Positions 35,401 to 43,666 are shown, numbered from the stretch's first letter. The stretch is DNA of 64,000 nt from Mucilaginibacter mali (GCF_013283875.1 NZ_CP054139.1:1054001-1118000), one strand, 5' to 3'. The notes: generated by a model from the letters alone, not told the origin. Numbers and translations are program-made.

Positions 35401-36057
35401 TATCTTTTTGCACGGTTCCGTACCGCTGCTAATCGACCGGATATGGCTGCCAGTAAGATCAGTTGATGACAATGCCTGATACACTTCGCCTTTTCTTAAG
35501 GAAATATTAAACGCCGTTTTGGCAGCCTGGCCGGTAGTTAGCTTAGCAGATGGAGTAATTTCTACTGTGGTATTGTCTTCGGTAGCGATTACGCAAAATA
35601 CTGAATAGGCAGAAGTGGGTTTTTGTGTATAATTAATTGAATAGTAATCTTTACCCATTGCATTTACCGGAAGAACTAACGTAGCACCAGATCGGGAAGC
35701 ATGGTAAATATGGGCATATACAACAATGTTTTTTGCCGAAGTGATGTAAATACCTTTAGCGATTTGTCCGGCACTACTTAAATAAACGCTTGTTGGTATA
35801 TTTACTATAGTAACCTTATTTGCAGTAACATTAAAAGGTATAGATGCTGTCGTGCCGTCGGCAAAACTTACAGTGCCAGTAGTGGTAATATCGCCAGTGA
35901 TATAAAGGCTCATTGAACTGCCTGTACCGTCAACGTGACTCATCCAACAAGTCCAAAACTCAGTGCCTTTGTTAGATGTGCTACCCTGCGCAAAAACACG
36001 GGTACAGCAAAAAGTAATAAATAGCAGTATAACTACAATATGGGGTATTGTTTTCAA
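32485..36057 (-). CDS. Giant secreted PKD-repeat protein with type B sorting domain
   Basis: The 1190-residue product has a signal peptide (about 1-23), an IgGFc-binding-type N-terminal domain (GTEFWTCWMSHVDGTG on to ISSGTEPCK), and at least three PKD domains with WDFGD signatures (SWSWDFGDAAN, WLWDFGDGTA, WSWDFGDATR). It ends with the gliding-type C-terminal domain VPNTFTPNNDGFNDRWEI...GTYYYIINPKNGRKVISGSI. That domain targets the type IX secretion system. It is an adhesin by domain inference. The PorP/SprF gene follows immediately. PKD repeats are diverged, so copy number by repeat duplication is old. Confidence 0.93.
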   Translation of the reverse strand: MKTIPHIVVILLFITFCCTRVFAQGSTSNKGTEFWTCWMSHVDGTGSSMSLYITGDITTTGTVSFADGTTASIPFNVTANKVTIVNIPTSVYLSSAGQIAKGIYITSAKNIVVYAHIYHASRSGATLVLPVNAMGKDYYSINYTQKPTSAYSVFCVIATEDNTTVEITPSAKLTTGQAAKTAFNISLRKGEVYQALSSTDLTGSHIRSISSGTEPCKKIAVYSGSTWLAINCNTAQGAKASADNLFQQVYPTAAWGKNYVTAPLAGRNYDVFRIIYSDPTAKVTLNGTLIQSNQLINNLYYEFNSQSSNVITSDKPIQVAQYAVTQNATINCVDNLAETIGDPEMIFLSPIEQGLDHVTLYSTDQQVIVQSYINVIIPTTAVSSFVLDGASYTNFSSINTTYSYAQIPVKSGPTLGTHNISASAPFNAIAYGFGQFESYGYAAGTDLKNLNEFINLQDAATNSIVSQGCAGVTYKPRVIIPYQTTKITWDMKDGKTPVAITYAQPDSTLTKNGQTLYLYNYSSTISYNTPGNYSIVATVFNQNADDCGSNEDIEFDYTISDVPTANFTHSVKPTGTCPGDEVTFTDTTDPKTVGIKSWSWDFGDAANSTASNPNNVTNQNPKHTFIKPGDYTVMLTVQNQNGCSTTSPPQTIHVNQSPTAAFTTSTPDCETRDITFNAQASAANEGTLTTWLWDFGDGTATVQKTNGQPFPHQFAATGTYQISLTVTSSTGCSNTVINSVIVNPLPVVDFILPDVCLSDAFAQFTDKSTIADGSEGQFTWSWDFGDATRSTAINPNTSQLQNPKHQYTQVGNYTVSLTITSKNGCIVTKSQQFTVNGDTPKALFDIPAPTCSSDDALFKDNSTVNFGNITRLVWYFDYNNNPGQTVIYTKDQFPADRIYHHNYGLFNNQPSKTYAVKMEAYSGESCVSVSEVKNVVINANPYAKVTPIGPLCQEAAPVQIPVSVVYGNGTGTFSGTGVSASGLFDPAKAGPGTFNIHYTFANDNTQCAFDTTLSVTVYPTPTANAGPNLHVLQGGSITINASAGPQPLQYKWTLANGGKAIGLDHDDVLSPIASPTDDTDYMLTVTTANGCSKSSVVHVSVLKAPVVPNTFTPNNDGFNDRWEIKYLDTYPNCTVEVYNRLGEKLYSSVGYPVPWDGTYQGATLPVGTYYYIINPKNGRKVISGSITIIR

Positions 36058-36166
36058 CGCATCAACAGTATTAATTAGTGTTACCTGCTATGCTTATTTA
36101 GGCAAAAACATAACGGTTTGCTAAAAATACGTAAACAGTTGAAAAAAAGTATATTGATAGTGAAAA

Positions 36167-36619
36167 TTATATCTTCTCTCTGGCCGATAGCATTTCCAGT
36201 TCCATGGTGGCTATTTTTAGTTTTTGGGCCAGGTCTTTATTTTCTTTGCGCAGGTTATATAGTTCAAGGGCGTTTTGGATATACATTTTCAGTTCGTCAT
36301 CCTGCCATGGTTTTACCAGGTATTTGTATACCTGCCCGCGGTTAATGGCACCCATAACGGCGTTAATGTCCGAAAAGCCGGTTAACAGGATGCGGATAGT
36401 ATCGGGATAGATGGGCAGGATAGATTCCAAAAATTCGATGCCGGTTTCGCCGGGCATGCGCTGGTCGGTAATAATTACGCCAATTTCTTCGGCCTCCAGT
36501 ATTTTGCGGCCTTCACGGGCCGATTGGGCCGTATGTATGTTAAAGTATCTTCTGAACGCAGCTTTAAAACTATTCAGGTTATTCACCTCATCATCAACAT
36601 ATAGTATACCTATCTGCAT
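36167..36619 (-). CDS. Single-domain response regulator with coiled-coil tail
   Basis: The 150-residue product is a CheY-like receiver with the phosphoacceptor Asp52 (VIITDQRMPG), Thr80 and Lys103. The C-terminus (residues 115-150, LELYNLRKENKDLAQKLKIATMELE) forms a charged coiled coil, not a DNA-binding domain, so signal output must go through partner proteins. It is divergently arranged from the sensor kinase at 36735 (115 bases between starts), making a plausible cognate pair; direct phosphotransfer is inferred. Confidence 0.9.
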   Translation of the reverse strand: MQIGILYVDDEVNNLNSFKAAFRRYFNIHTAQSAREGRKILEAEEIGVIITDQRMPGETGIEFLESILPIYPDTIRILLTGFSDINAVMGAINRGQVYKYLVKPWQDDELKMYIQNALELYNLRKENKDLAQKLKIATMELEMLSAREKI

Positions 36620-36734
36620 AGTTCTGGTTTTAGGGGTTTCGGCATCAATAGTTAAACGAATTTAATAGTTTAAGGTTTAATAAACGCAAAAATTTGTGTA
36701 AAATTATTGCGGTAATTCATTTGTTTGTCCATAA

Positions 36735-38873
36735 ATGGGAAAAATTCCGGCTTTTATACTATTAATGCTATGGTGTTTTGCTGCAAAGGCTACCGATACA
36801 CTCACCATCAGCAATAATCAATCGGTATTGCTAAGCAAGCGTTACTTCACCCAACTGGAGGATCGCGAGGCCAACCTTACCATTGCCGATATCGCGGTCA
36901 GCAAAGATTTTCATCATACTAAAACGCAATTTCCCTTTATTAACTATGCCGACTCGGTAATTTGGGTAAAACTAACCCTGCATAATAAAACCATCGAACC
37001 CTACCTGCCCGTTACCATAAACTTTGGGGTGATAGACGGCTTCGACCTGTATGATGTGGGCATTACCGACCGCCACGTGATCCACCTCGGCTCTACCGAT
37101 GTGCAGGATAAAAAAAATAATTCTAAACAGATCAGCCGCATTATTAACTGCCCTGTACTGCCCGATTCGGTTTGTACCATTTACCTGCGCATAAAAAGTA
37201 ACGACTCGATGGCTATCCCCATCCGCATACAAAGCGCCGATTACTACCTGCACAGCAGCATCATCGAAAATGTAACCGTAGGCTTTTTTATGGGAATTAT
37301 CGGCATTATGGTTTTGTATAACCTGATGCTTTATATACTAGTGAAAGACAGAAGCTATCTTTACTATATCTTCTATATTATCTTCCTGGGCCTTACCCAA
37401 TGGCAGTTGCGCGGCCTGGGCACCAACTTTTTGCCGGTTGATAAGCAATTGCTGAACAATTACCTGATACCGCTTACACGGGTAGGTTTCTGGTATTCGA
37501 TACTGATGTTTGTGCGCGAGTTTTTACAGTTGAAAGAGCATCAATCTAAAATATATTCCCGCTACTACTATGTGCTGTATATACTGGTGAGCCTGCCGGT
37601 AGTTGCTACTTTGTTTAAACAAGCTACACTGGCTTTAAGCTTAATTACCATAATAGCCACAATTAATTCAATAGTGCTGCTGCTTATCGGGATATCGTTG
37701 TATGTAAAGGGTTTTAAGCCGGCCAAGTTTTTTATGCTGGCCTGGAGCTTATTCCTTATCACTGTTTTGGCCACCATCGCCCGCAATAAAGGTTTGTTAC
37801 CTTATAATGATCTTACTGCCAACCTTATTCTGTACAGTTCGGCTTTCGAACTGATCATGTTCTCGGTAGCATTGGCCGACCGTATTAACTTTTATCGCAA
37901 GCAAAGCCTGGAAACCAAGGAACTGGCGCTGGCCATTGCCCGCGAGAACGAACGCCTGATCACCGGGCAGAACTTCGCGCTGGAGAATAAGGTGAAGGAA
38001 CGTACCCAGGAGTTGATAGAGACCAACAAAAACCTCTCGGTAACTATCGAGAATTTGAAATCGGCCCAGATACAACTGATCGATACCGAAAAGATGGCAT
38101 CGCTGGGACAACTTACAGCGGGCATAGCGCACGAGATCAATAACCCCATCAACTTCGTCAGCGCTAACATTAAGCCGCTGAAAATGGATTTTTTGGAAGT
38201 GTTTAACCTGATCGAATACTACCGCCAGTTGGTTACTAATCCTACCGATGCCGGCTTGCAGGAAAAGGCGGCCAGCTACGCTAAGGAAATTGATATTGAT
38301 TTTATAAAGGAAGAGATCATTACCCTGCTGGAGGGGATTGAAGAAGGGGCCGGACGCACTACCGAGATCGTACATAGCCTGCGCACCTTCAGCCGCACAG
38401 ATGAATTGGTTTTAAAAGCCATTGATATTAACAAATCTATCCTGACCACCCTGGTGCTGTTACGCAGCACCATACCCTACGGTATAGAAATAAAGCCGTT
38501 GTTAGATAAACTTCCCCTGCTAAACTGTTACCCCGGTAAGATAAACCAGGTGTTGGTAAACCTGATCAATAACAGTATACAAGCCATTAAAGCCAAGCCC
38601 GTACATAACAACGAGCATATCCTCATTATCACCCGCGACTACCCCGAAAATATCAGCATTGAAATTACCGATACCGGCATTGGTATGAGCGACGAGGTAA
38701 AGCTACACATGTTCGAACCCTTTTACACCACAAAAGATATTGGCGAGGGCACCGGACTCGGGCTGTCCATCGTATTCGGCATCATTGAAAAACACCACGG
38801 CACCATCGAAGTTAAATCGGCACCGGGAGAAGGGACTACCTTTACGGTGATATTGCCGAAGACGTTGCAATAA
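36735..38873 (+). CDS. 7TMR-DISM sensor histidine kinase
   Basis: The 712-residue kinase has a signal peptide, a 7TMR-DISM extracellular domain (about 30-170), seven membrane segments (about 180-390), a coiled coil (400-455), and a HisKA-type region with the phosphorylated His466 (GQLTAGIAHEINNPINF). The ATPase domain has KINQVLVNLINNSIQA and GTGLGLSI. The extracellular domain is of the carbohydrate-sensing DISM type, so the ligand is likely a sugar or other small molecule (inference). It is divergent from the response regulator. An inverted repeat begins at the stop codon. Confidence 0.92.
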   Translation: MGKIPAFILLMLWCFAAKATDTLTISNNQSVLLSKRYFTQLEDREANLTIADIAVSKDFHHTKTQFPFINYADSVIWVKLTLHNKTIEPYLPVTINFGVIDGFDLYDVGITDRHVIHLGSTDVQDKKNNSKQISRIINCPVLPDSVCTIYLRIKSNDSMAIPIRIQSADYYLHSSIIENVTVGFFMGIIGIMVLYNLMLYILVKDRSYLYYIFYIIFLGLTQWQLRGLGTNFLPVDKQLLNNYLIPLTRVGFWYSILMFVREFLQLKEHQSKIYSRYYYVLYILVSLPVVATLFKQATLALSLITIIATINSIVLLLIGISLYVKGFKPAKFFMLAWSLFLITVLATIARNKGLLPYNDLTANLILYSSAFELIMFSVALADRINFYRKQSLETKELALAIARENERLITGQNFALENKVKERTQELIETNKNLSVTIENLKSAQIQLIDTEKMASLGQLTAGIAHEINNPINFVSANIKPLKMDFLEVFNLIEYYRQLVTNPTDAGLQEKAASYAKEIDIDFIKEEIITLLEGIEEGAGRTTEIVHSLRTFSRTDELVLKAIDINKSILTTLVLLRSTIPYGIEIKPLLDKLPLLNCYPGKINQVLVNLINNSIQAIKAKPVHNNEHILIITRDYPENISIEITDTGIGMSDEVKLHMFEPFYTTKDIGEGTGLGLSIVFGIIEKHHGTIEVKSAPGEGTTFTVILPKTLQ

Positions 38874-38965
38874 TTGTCTGAACCTTGATTAAACGGATTT
38901 AACCGATGACAGGATTTAAAAATAGTGGTGATCCGATAAATCTGTTTAATCAAGGTTCAGACAAT
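38873..38965. repeat. Inverted repeat ATTGTCTGAACC...GGTTCAGACAAT
   Basis: ATTGTCTGAACCTTGATTAA and its inverse (AATCAAGGTTCAGACAAT at the end) form a 93-bp hairpin beginning at the kinase stop. A single arm also occurs at 41988-42034. The arms show the GATTAAACrGATTTAAC pattern of a widely dispersed family. Confidence 0.8.
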
Positions 38966-38969
38966 ACTC

Positions 38970-39680
38970 TTAATCCTTAAAAAACCTGTCGGGATTTGGG
39001 ATGAAATTCAGGAATGAGTGGAAGTTTTCCAGGTAATTAGATTGATCTAATTTGTAATAAAACGCCCCTTTTTTTGATGATAGTTTTTCCTTTTCGGGCA
39101 GTTTAACCAGTAAGCCGGTTGATAATATTTTACGGCTGAAGTTACGGTCGTCAAGTTTGGATTGATAGATGCCCTCGTATAGGGCCTGCAGTTGCGGGAT
39201 GGTAAATTTCTCGGGCAATAGCTGGAACAGGATAGGGTGCAGGGCGGCTTTGTAGCGTAATTGCTTTTTAGCCAGCTTTACCATTTCGTTATGGTCGAAT
39301 ATCAGTTCGGGCAGTTCGTTCAACTGGAACCACTCGGCATGATGCTCGTGGGTTAACTGCGCCTCGTACTGGTGTATATCTATCAGGGCAAAATAGGCAA
39401 CTGATATTGTCCGCTCTACGGGGTCGCGGTCGGGCGCGCCGAATACGTGCAGTTGCTCCATGTACACATTTTTCAGGCCGGTAAGCTGTTCAAGCACCCG
39501 GTTGGCGGCATCATCAGGGGTTTCGTCTTTTTGTACAAAACCACCCATCAGGCTCCAGTGATCCTTCATGGGTTCCAGCCCGCGGTGTATCAGCAGCAGT
39601 TTAATATCGGTGCCATCAAATCCGAAGATGATACAATCGGTGGCTAATAAAAATCGTTCCTGTCCGGTATAAGTGTGCAT
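38970..39680 (-). CDS. NrtR-like Nudix regulator with winged-helix C-domain
   Basis: The 236-residue protein has a Nudix domain (1-140) with a degenerate Nudix box: GGFVQKDETPDDAANRVLEQ, where the catalytic RExxEE positions read RVxxEQ. Residues 150-236 fit the winged-helix DNA-binding domain of NrtR-type regulators (TIPQLQALYEGIYQSKLDDRNFSRKIL). It should sense a small metabolite rather than hydrolyse it. In Bacteroidota relatives (e.g. arabinose regulators), the target is a sugar operon; none is visible here. The start is preceded by an inverted repeat (39698-39788). Confidence 0.85.
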   Translation of the reverse strand: MHTYTGQERFLLATDCIIFGFDGTDIKLLLIHRGLEPMKDHWSLMGGFVQKDETPDDAANRVLEQLTGLKNVYMEQLHVFGAPDRDPVERTISVAYFALIDIHQYEAQLTHEHHAEWFQLNELPELIFDHNEMVKLAKKQLRYKAALHPILFQLLPEKFTIPQLQALYEGIYQSKLDDRNFSRKILSTGLLVKLPEKEKLSSKKGAFYYKLDQSNYLENFHSFLNFIPNPDRFFKD

Positions 39681-39697
39681 GTTTAGCTAACTGTTTA

Positions 39698-39788
39698 ACC
39701 TGTCATGCCGAAATATTTCGGCATCTCTAATATGCAAGTATAGTAAAAATGCAACAACGAGACACCGAAACATGTCGGCATGACAGGT
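39698..39788. repeat. Inverted repeat ACCTGTCATGCCGA...TCGGCATGACAGGT
   Basis: Arms of about 14 bp are exact inverses, with further pairing (CATCTC/GAGACA) inside. It lies between the Nudix gene and the end of the M28 peptidase gene. The CATGCCGAAATATTTCGGCAT part is itself a palindrome. Confidence 0.75.
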
Positions 39789-39803
39789 AAATATCCGATT
39801 TAT

Positions 39804-41447
39804 TTAATTCTTTTCAAAGATATCACCTTTATTCCAGGTTGGGCGTTGCGGATCATTTGCAACCACATACCCTATCAGGAAGTTAAGCTGGGCGTATTTA
39901 CGGCCGGCGTCAAAATCAAACATGCCATTTATATCGTCCTGTGGTTTGTGGTAGTATTTGGCGCGCCAAACTTTCACCAGGTCGTTCAGGTTGTTTTTAC
40001 CGTCAGGCGTGCGTGCGCCGTATTTAATGTGCAGCGCCGGGATACCGTGTACCACAAAGCTATACTGATCGCTGCGTACAAAACGGTTCTGCTCCGGCTC
40101 AGGGTCGGGTTCAACGGTCATATCCATGTAGCGGGCTGCCTTATCAACCACCGCCGCCAGCGATGAATGCTCGGCACCCAAAGCGGTAACCGACAATAGC
40201 GGGGCAATGATGGTAGGCATATCGGTATTCACATCGGCTACCATCGATTTTACCGGAACGGTTGGATGGCTTGCAAAATAGCCCGAGCCCAAATCTCCCA
40301 ACTCTTCGCCGGTAACCATAACGATCAGGATAGAGCGTTTGGGCTTTTCTTTCAGGTTATGGTAGATCTTGGCTATCTGCAACAGGCTTGATACGCCCGA
40401 AGCATTATCATGCGCGCCGTTATAGATAGAGTCGCCCTGTATAGGTTGACCAACACCAAGGTGATCAAGGTGAGCGCTATGCACCACGTATTCATTCTTC
40501 AATTTTTTGTCTGATCCTTCTATTTTGCCCACTACGTTAAAGCCGGCAATATCCTGGTAGCTAAAATCGGCGGTAGCGCTTACGGAAGCATTGACAGGGA
40601 ACGACATGGGTGTTCCCGCTTTGATAGATGCTACCACATCGCCTGCATTTTTCCCGGCCGTAGCGGCTAATGCCTTAAACGTTTTGTAACCAACCATGGC
40701 CAACATTTCCACCCCGCCAAAATAATTGCGCGACACTACGGGAACACCCTTCTCGTCCATTATACTATAAGTGCCTCTGCGACCGGGATTAGGCAGTATC
40801 GGGCGCGCGGTAGAATCGCCCACGGCAAGGATAACCCCTTTGGCACCATGCGCGGCTGCATTTTTTTGTATGGTGATCAAATCCATACTGTGTGATGCAT
40901 CCGAAGACGGGAAGCTTTTTGGCGCCCCGCGAACGATCACCACGATCTTGCCTTTAACATTCAGCCCGGCATAATCATCGTAGTTCAGTTGTTTATCGGT
41001 AATACCGTATCCCGCGAAAGCCAGCTGGCCTGATGAGGTTACCACCTGGTGAACCGGATCGGGATAGATGAAGATATCGTTACCGTACTTAATGCTATCG
41101 GTTTTGCCGGCTATGGTTAATGTAGCCGAACCCGTTTTACCAGCGAAAGTGCGGCGAAAACGCACTTGTTGTGTCCAGCCGCCATTTTCGCCGGCGGGTT
41201 TTACGCCGTACTCGGTTAACTTGCCTATTACATAGTCGGCACCCATTTGGAAACCCGGCGTACCAGGCGCGCGGCCCAGTAATTTATCATCGGCCAGGTA
41301 GGTAATGCTGGCCTTTATTTCGTCGGCGCTGGCGGTTTGCATAGCCGCGTCGACAGCGGGATTAACTAATTTTTGCTGTGCGAAAACGCCGGTGCTTAAG
41401 GATAGCAACACGCCTGATGCAAGCGTTGCTGTAAACTTTAATTTCAT
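39804..41447 (-). CDS. M28 family metallopeptidase with PA domain
   Basis: The 547-residue zinc peptidase has a signal peptide (1-23), an N-terminal region, an inserted PA domain (about 145-270) and the M28 catalytic domain. Metal ligands appear in HSAHLDHLG (His), GAHDNASGV (Asp), GEELGDLG (Glu-Glu) and ADVNTDMP (Asp), with a late HGIPALHIKYG. It is periplasmic or secreted and should remove N-terminal residues from peptides. It resembles peptidases of about 530 residues in the same phylum. Transcribed alone. Confidence 0.93.
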   Translation of the reverse strand: MKLKFTATLASGVLLSLSTGVFAQQKLVNPAVDAAMQTASADEIKASITYLADDKLLGRAPGTPGFQMGADYVIGKLTEYGVKPAGENGGWTQQVRFRRTFAGKTGSATLTIAGKTDSIKYGNDIFIYPDPVHQVVTSSGQLAFAGYGITDKQLNYDDYAGLNVKGKIVVIVRGAPKSFPSSDASHSMDLITIQKNAAAHGAKGVILAVGDSTARPILPNPGRRGTYSIMDEKGVPVVSRNYFGGVEMLAMVGYKTFKALAATAGKNAGDVVASIKAGTPMSFPVNASVSATADFSYQDIAGFNVVGKIEGSDKKLKNEYVVHSAHLDHLGVGQPIQGDSIYNGAHDNASGVSSLLQIAKIYHNLKEKPKRSILIVMVTGEELGDLGSGYFASHPTVPVKSMVADVNTDMPTIIAPLLSVTALGAEHSSLAAVVDKAARYMDMTVEPDPEPEQNRFVRSDQYSFVVHGIPALHIKYGARTPDGKNNLNDLVKVWRAKYYHKPQDDINGMFDFDAGRKYAQLNFLIGYVVANDPQRPTWNKGDIFEKN

Positions 41448-41528
41448 GTCAGATCAGTTATTGGTCGGACAAGATAAATAAATCCTGAATAATTTAAAGT
41501 AACATATAGGTGATGGTAGTGGCGATGA

Positions 41529-41573
41529 GTTAACCACAACGGGCACGGAGGTTTGCACAGAGAACACAGAGCA
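41529..41573. repeat. Half copy of the TTAACCACAAAGG repeat
   Basis: GTTAACCACAACGGGCACGG, then GGTTTGCACAGAGAACACAGAG, matches the left arm of the family at 11344 and 62221. It opens a 650-bp gap full of repeats. Confidence 0.55.
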
Positions 41574-41648
41574 TGTCCATCGTATTATTGGTAATTCCTA
41601 AACCGATGGACTTTAAAAGAGAAAATGGCACAAGGAAACTAACCAAGG

Positions 41649-41882
41649 GTAGACTCACCCGGTCTACGCTTCGCTGGACCACTCTCTCTTGCCTTCGGCA
41701 AAAGAGGGGATGGGGTTTCTGATAATACTCTTGCCCTCTTTCCGCGCAGCGAAGAGAGGGCCGACCAGCGAAGCGTCGTCGGGGTGAGTAAGGCCGATAG
41801 CAGAGCCGACGGGTAGACCCACCCGGTCTACGCTTCGCTGGACCACTCTCTCTTGCCTTTGGCAAAAGAGGGAACGGGGTTG
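41649..41882 (+). repeat. Two direct copies of a 65-bp GTAGACyCACCCGGTC repeat
   Basis: Copies start at 41649 and 41813 (164 bases apart). Each reads GTAGACyCACCCGGTCTACG, then CTTCGCTGGACCACTCTCTCTTGCC and a GGCAAAAGAGGG end. Between them is a CCCTCTTTCCGCGCAGCGAAGAGAGGG hairpin. The open frames found here on the minus strand are judged accidental. Confidence 0.75.
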
Positions 41883-41902
41883 CCGGAATAGTAATTCATC
41901 CG

Positions 41903-41985
41903 CGTTATGGATGGGAGCGGATACCGGCCTTGTGGCTAAGGCCTTGTGTAGTATGAGCGTACAGCCCGGGCCGCAGGCAACGCCA
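41903..41985 (+). repeat. GGATACCGGCC family repeat, copy 3
   Basis: This copy reads GCGGATACCGGCC, TTGTGGCTAAGGCC, TGTGTAGTATGAGCG and GCCCGGGCCGCAGGCAACGCC, nearly identical to copies at 16571 and 22638. Confidence 0.75.
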
Positions 41986-41987
41986 CA

Positions 41988-42034
41988 ATTGTCTGAACCA
42001 TGATTAAACAGATTTAACAGATGGCAGGATTTTT
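41988..42034. repeat. Single arm of the ATTGTCTGAACC repeat
   Basis: ATTGTCTGAACCATGATTAAA, then CAGATTTAACAGATG, matches the left arm at 38873. It lies just upstream of the LolD gene and creates a spurious in-frame extension to it. Confidence 0.7.
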
Positions 42035-42101
42035 GAGAAAAATCAACGAAATCAGTGTAATCATAAAAAATCAGCGGTCTAGATTCCCTACCTTTACCCC
42101 C

Positions 42102-42755
42102 ATGCTTAAAGCTACAGCTATCCATAAATCGTACGGCAACCTGCACATTTTAAAAGGGGTTGACCTGGAAGTTGCCAAGGGGGAAATTGTGGCCATTGTA
42201 GGCGCGTCGGGCGCGGGGAAGAGCTCGCTGCTGAATATTTTGGGCACGTTGGATAAGCCCGATGCAGGTCGGCTATTTTTTAACGGGCACGAACTGAGCA
42301 GCATGAACAGTACGCAGCTAAGTAACTTCCGTAACCGCAAGATCGGGTTCATCTTCCAGTTTCATCACCTGCTGGCCGAGTTTACCGCGCTGGAGAATGT
42401 GTGCATCCCGGCCTTTATTGCCGGTACCGCTAAAGGAGTTGCCGAGGCACGCGCCATGGAACTGCTGGATATGCTGGGTTTGAGCGATCGGACCACGCAT
42501 AAGCCTAACCAACTTTCGGGCGGCGAGCAGCAGCGTGTGGCCGTAGCCCGTGCGCTGATCAATAAGCCCGACCTGATCTTTGCCGATGAACCCTCGGGTA
42601 ACCTTGATTCGGCCAACGCGCGCGAACTGCACGAATTGTTCATCAGGCTGCGCCGCGACTTTGATCAAACCTTTGTAATTGTAACCCATAACGAAGACCT
42701 GTCTAACCTGTCGGACCGTAAGGTGACCATGAAGGACGGCTTAATTATATCCTGA
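42102..42755 (+). CDS. ABC transporter ATP-binding protein, LolD-like
   Basis: The 217-residue ATPase has Walker [10 protein letters not shown] (residues 37-45 approx.), signature [15 protein letters not shown] and Walker [14 protein letters not shown]. The LolD/MacB type is shown by the SGNLDS pattern. It starts at [15 protein letters not shown]; an ATG 27 codons upstream lies in a dispersed repeat and is rejected. It overlaps the next gene (TGATG). Its permease partner is not adjacent, so a LolCE-like membrane component must be elsewhere. Lipoprotein export is the best guess. Confidence 0.88.
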   Translation: MLKATAIHKSYGNLHILKGVDLEVAKGEIVAIVGASGAGKSSLLNILGTLDKPDAGRLFFNGHELSSMNSTQLSNFRNRKIGFIFQFHHLLAEFTALENVCIPAFIAGTAKGVAEARAMELLDMLGLSDRTTHKPNQLSGGEQQRVAVARALINKPDLIFADEPSGNLDSANARELHELFIRLRRDFDQTFVIVTHNEDLSNLSDRKVTMKDGLIIS

Positions 42756-43063
42756 TGGCTAAAATGTTGATTACCGGGGCGGCTTCAGGCCGGGCGCATC
42801 AGTTGAAGAGTAAGCTGGAGGGAAATATCGTTTTGGGCGATTATGCAGAACTGCCCGCTGTGATGTTGCAGAGCGGGGCGATGATCAGTTTGCCCAACCC
42901 GAACGATGCATCATACGCGCATAAGATGCTGACTTTAAGTTTAGATAAGGGTATTGAAATCATATACGCCCTGCAAACTGCCGAACTTGATCTGCTGAAC
43001 GAGGCAGCCTTATTATTTAACGAATACGGAATAACCATTAAAGCGGCCGATGAAGTACAGTGA
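42755..43063 (+). CDS. Uncharacterised 102-aa protein with ATP-grasp-like N-terminus
   Basis: The product begins [21 protein letters not shown], a Rossmann-like GxxSGR start, and later contains LPNPNDASYAHKMLTLSLDKGIEIIYALQ, resembling the N-terminal part of ATP-grasp enzymes such as PylC or CarB. The catalytic ATP-grasp domains are absent. It overlaps LolD by one base and the HAD gene by 14 bases, so all three are translated together. Function unknown. Confidence 0.65.
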   Translation: MAKMLITGAASGRAHQLKSKLEGNIVLGDYAELPAVMLQSGAMISLPNPNDASYAHKMLTLSLDKGIEIIYALQTAELDLLNEAALLFNEYGITIKAADEVQ

Positions 43064-43664
43064 TATAGACCCGCGCAAAACCGCCTTTATTTTTGAACTG
43101 GATAACGTGCTGTATCCCGAAAAGGATTACCTGTACCAGGTGTATTACCTCTTCGCAGGTTTTTTGGAATATACTGAAATGCTGGACGCCAAGGTGCTGG
43201 TAAACCTGATGGTGAAAACACACGATGAAGATGGTCCGGAGGTGGTGTTTGATCGTGTTCAGCAGCGCTTTCAACTGGATGAGCAATACCGCTTCAATTT
43301 CGAACATCTGCATAAAAGCGCCCAGTTGCCGCTAAAACTTTTGCTATATGCCGATATGCTGCAATTGATGCAGGATATTGTGGTGGACAGGAAAAAACTG
43401 TTCATTGTTACCAACGGCAACCCAGAGCAACAACTGAATAAATTAAAGCATGTAGAATGGCACGGACTTGAAAAATACCTTACCTGCTACTTCGCCGATG
43501 AACTTTCGCCCAAACCCGAACCGGACAGTATCTACAAACTCATAGCCGACCACGGCCTGCAGCGCCGCGATATGGTGATGACCGGCGTAACTGATACCGA
43601 TGTACTTTGCGCTGAAGCTTGCGGCATTGATTTTATTTATGCCGACGAATTCATATCTTTATAG
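43050..43664 (+). CDS. HAD-superfamily protein with altered nucleophile
   Basis: The 204-residue protein has a haloacid dehalogenase fold: motif I at FELDNVLYP, motif II at VTNGN, motif III at SPKPEPDS, and a C-terminal GVTDTDVLCAEACGIDFIY. The nucleophile aspartate expected at residue 16 is glutamate (FELDN rather than FDLDN), while Asp18 is kept, and the acidic motif GDxxxD reads GVTDTD. Phosphatase activity is therefore uncertain; it could be a binding or regulatory protein. It is the third gene of the LolD operon, with a 14-base overlap. Confidence 0.8.
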   Translation: MKYSDIDPRKTAFIFELDNVLYPEKDYLYQVYYLFAGFLEYTEMLDAKVLVNLMVKTHDEDGPEVVFDRVQQRFQLDEQYRFNFEHLHKSAQLPLKLLLYADMLQLMQDIVVDRKKLFIVTNGNPEQQLNKLKHVEWHGLEKYLTCYFADELSPKPEPDSIYKLIADHGLQRRDMVMTGVTDTDVLCAEACGIDFIYADEFISL

Positions 43665-43666
43665 TA

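Noticed and set aside
42021..42101. N-terminal extension of LolD
   Set aside because: It is translated from the dispersed TTGTCTGAACC repeat; the family start lies at 42102.
41530..42146. Two open frames on the minus strand encoding Arg/Pro-rich proteins
   Set aside because: They lie within dispersed repeats, are low complexity, and duplicate each other (ERVVQRSVDRV) because the DNA repeat is duplicated.
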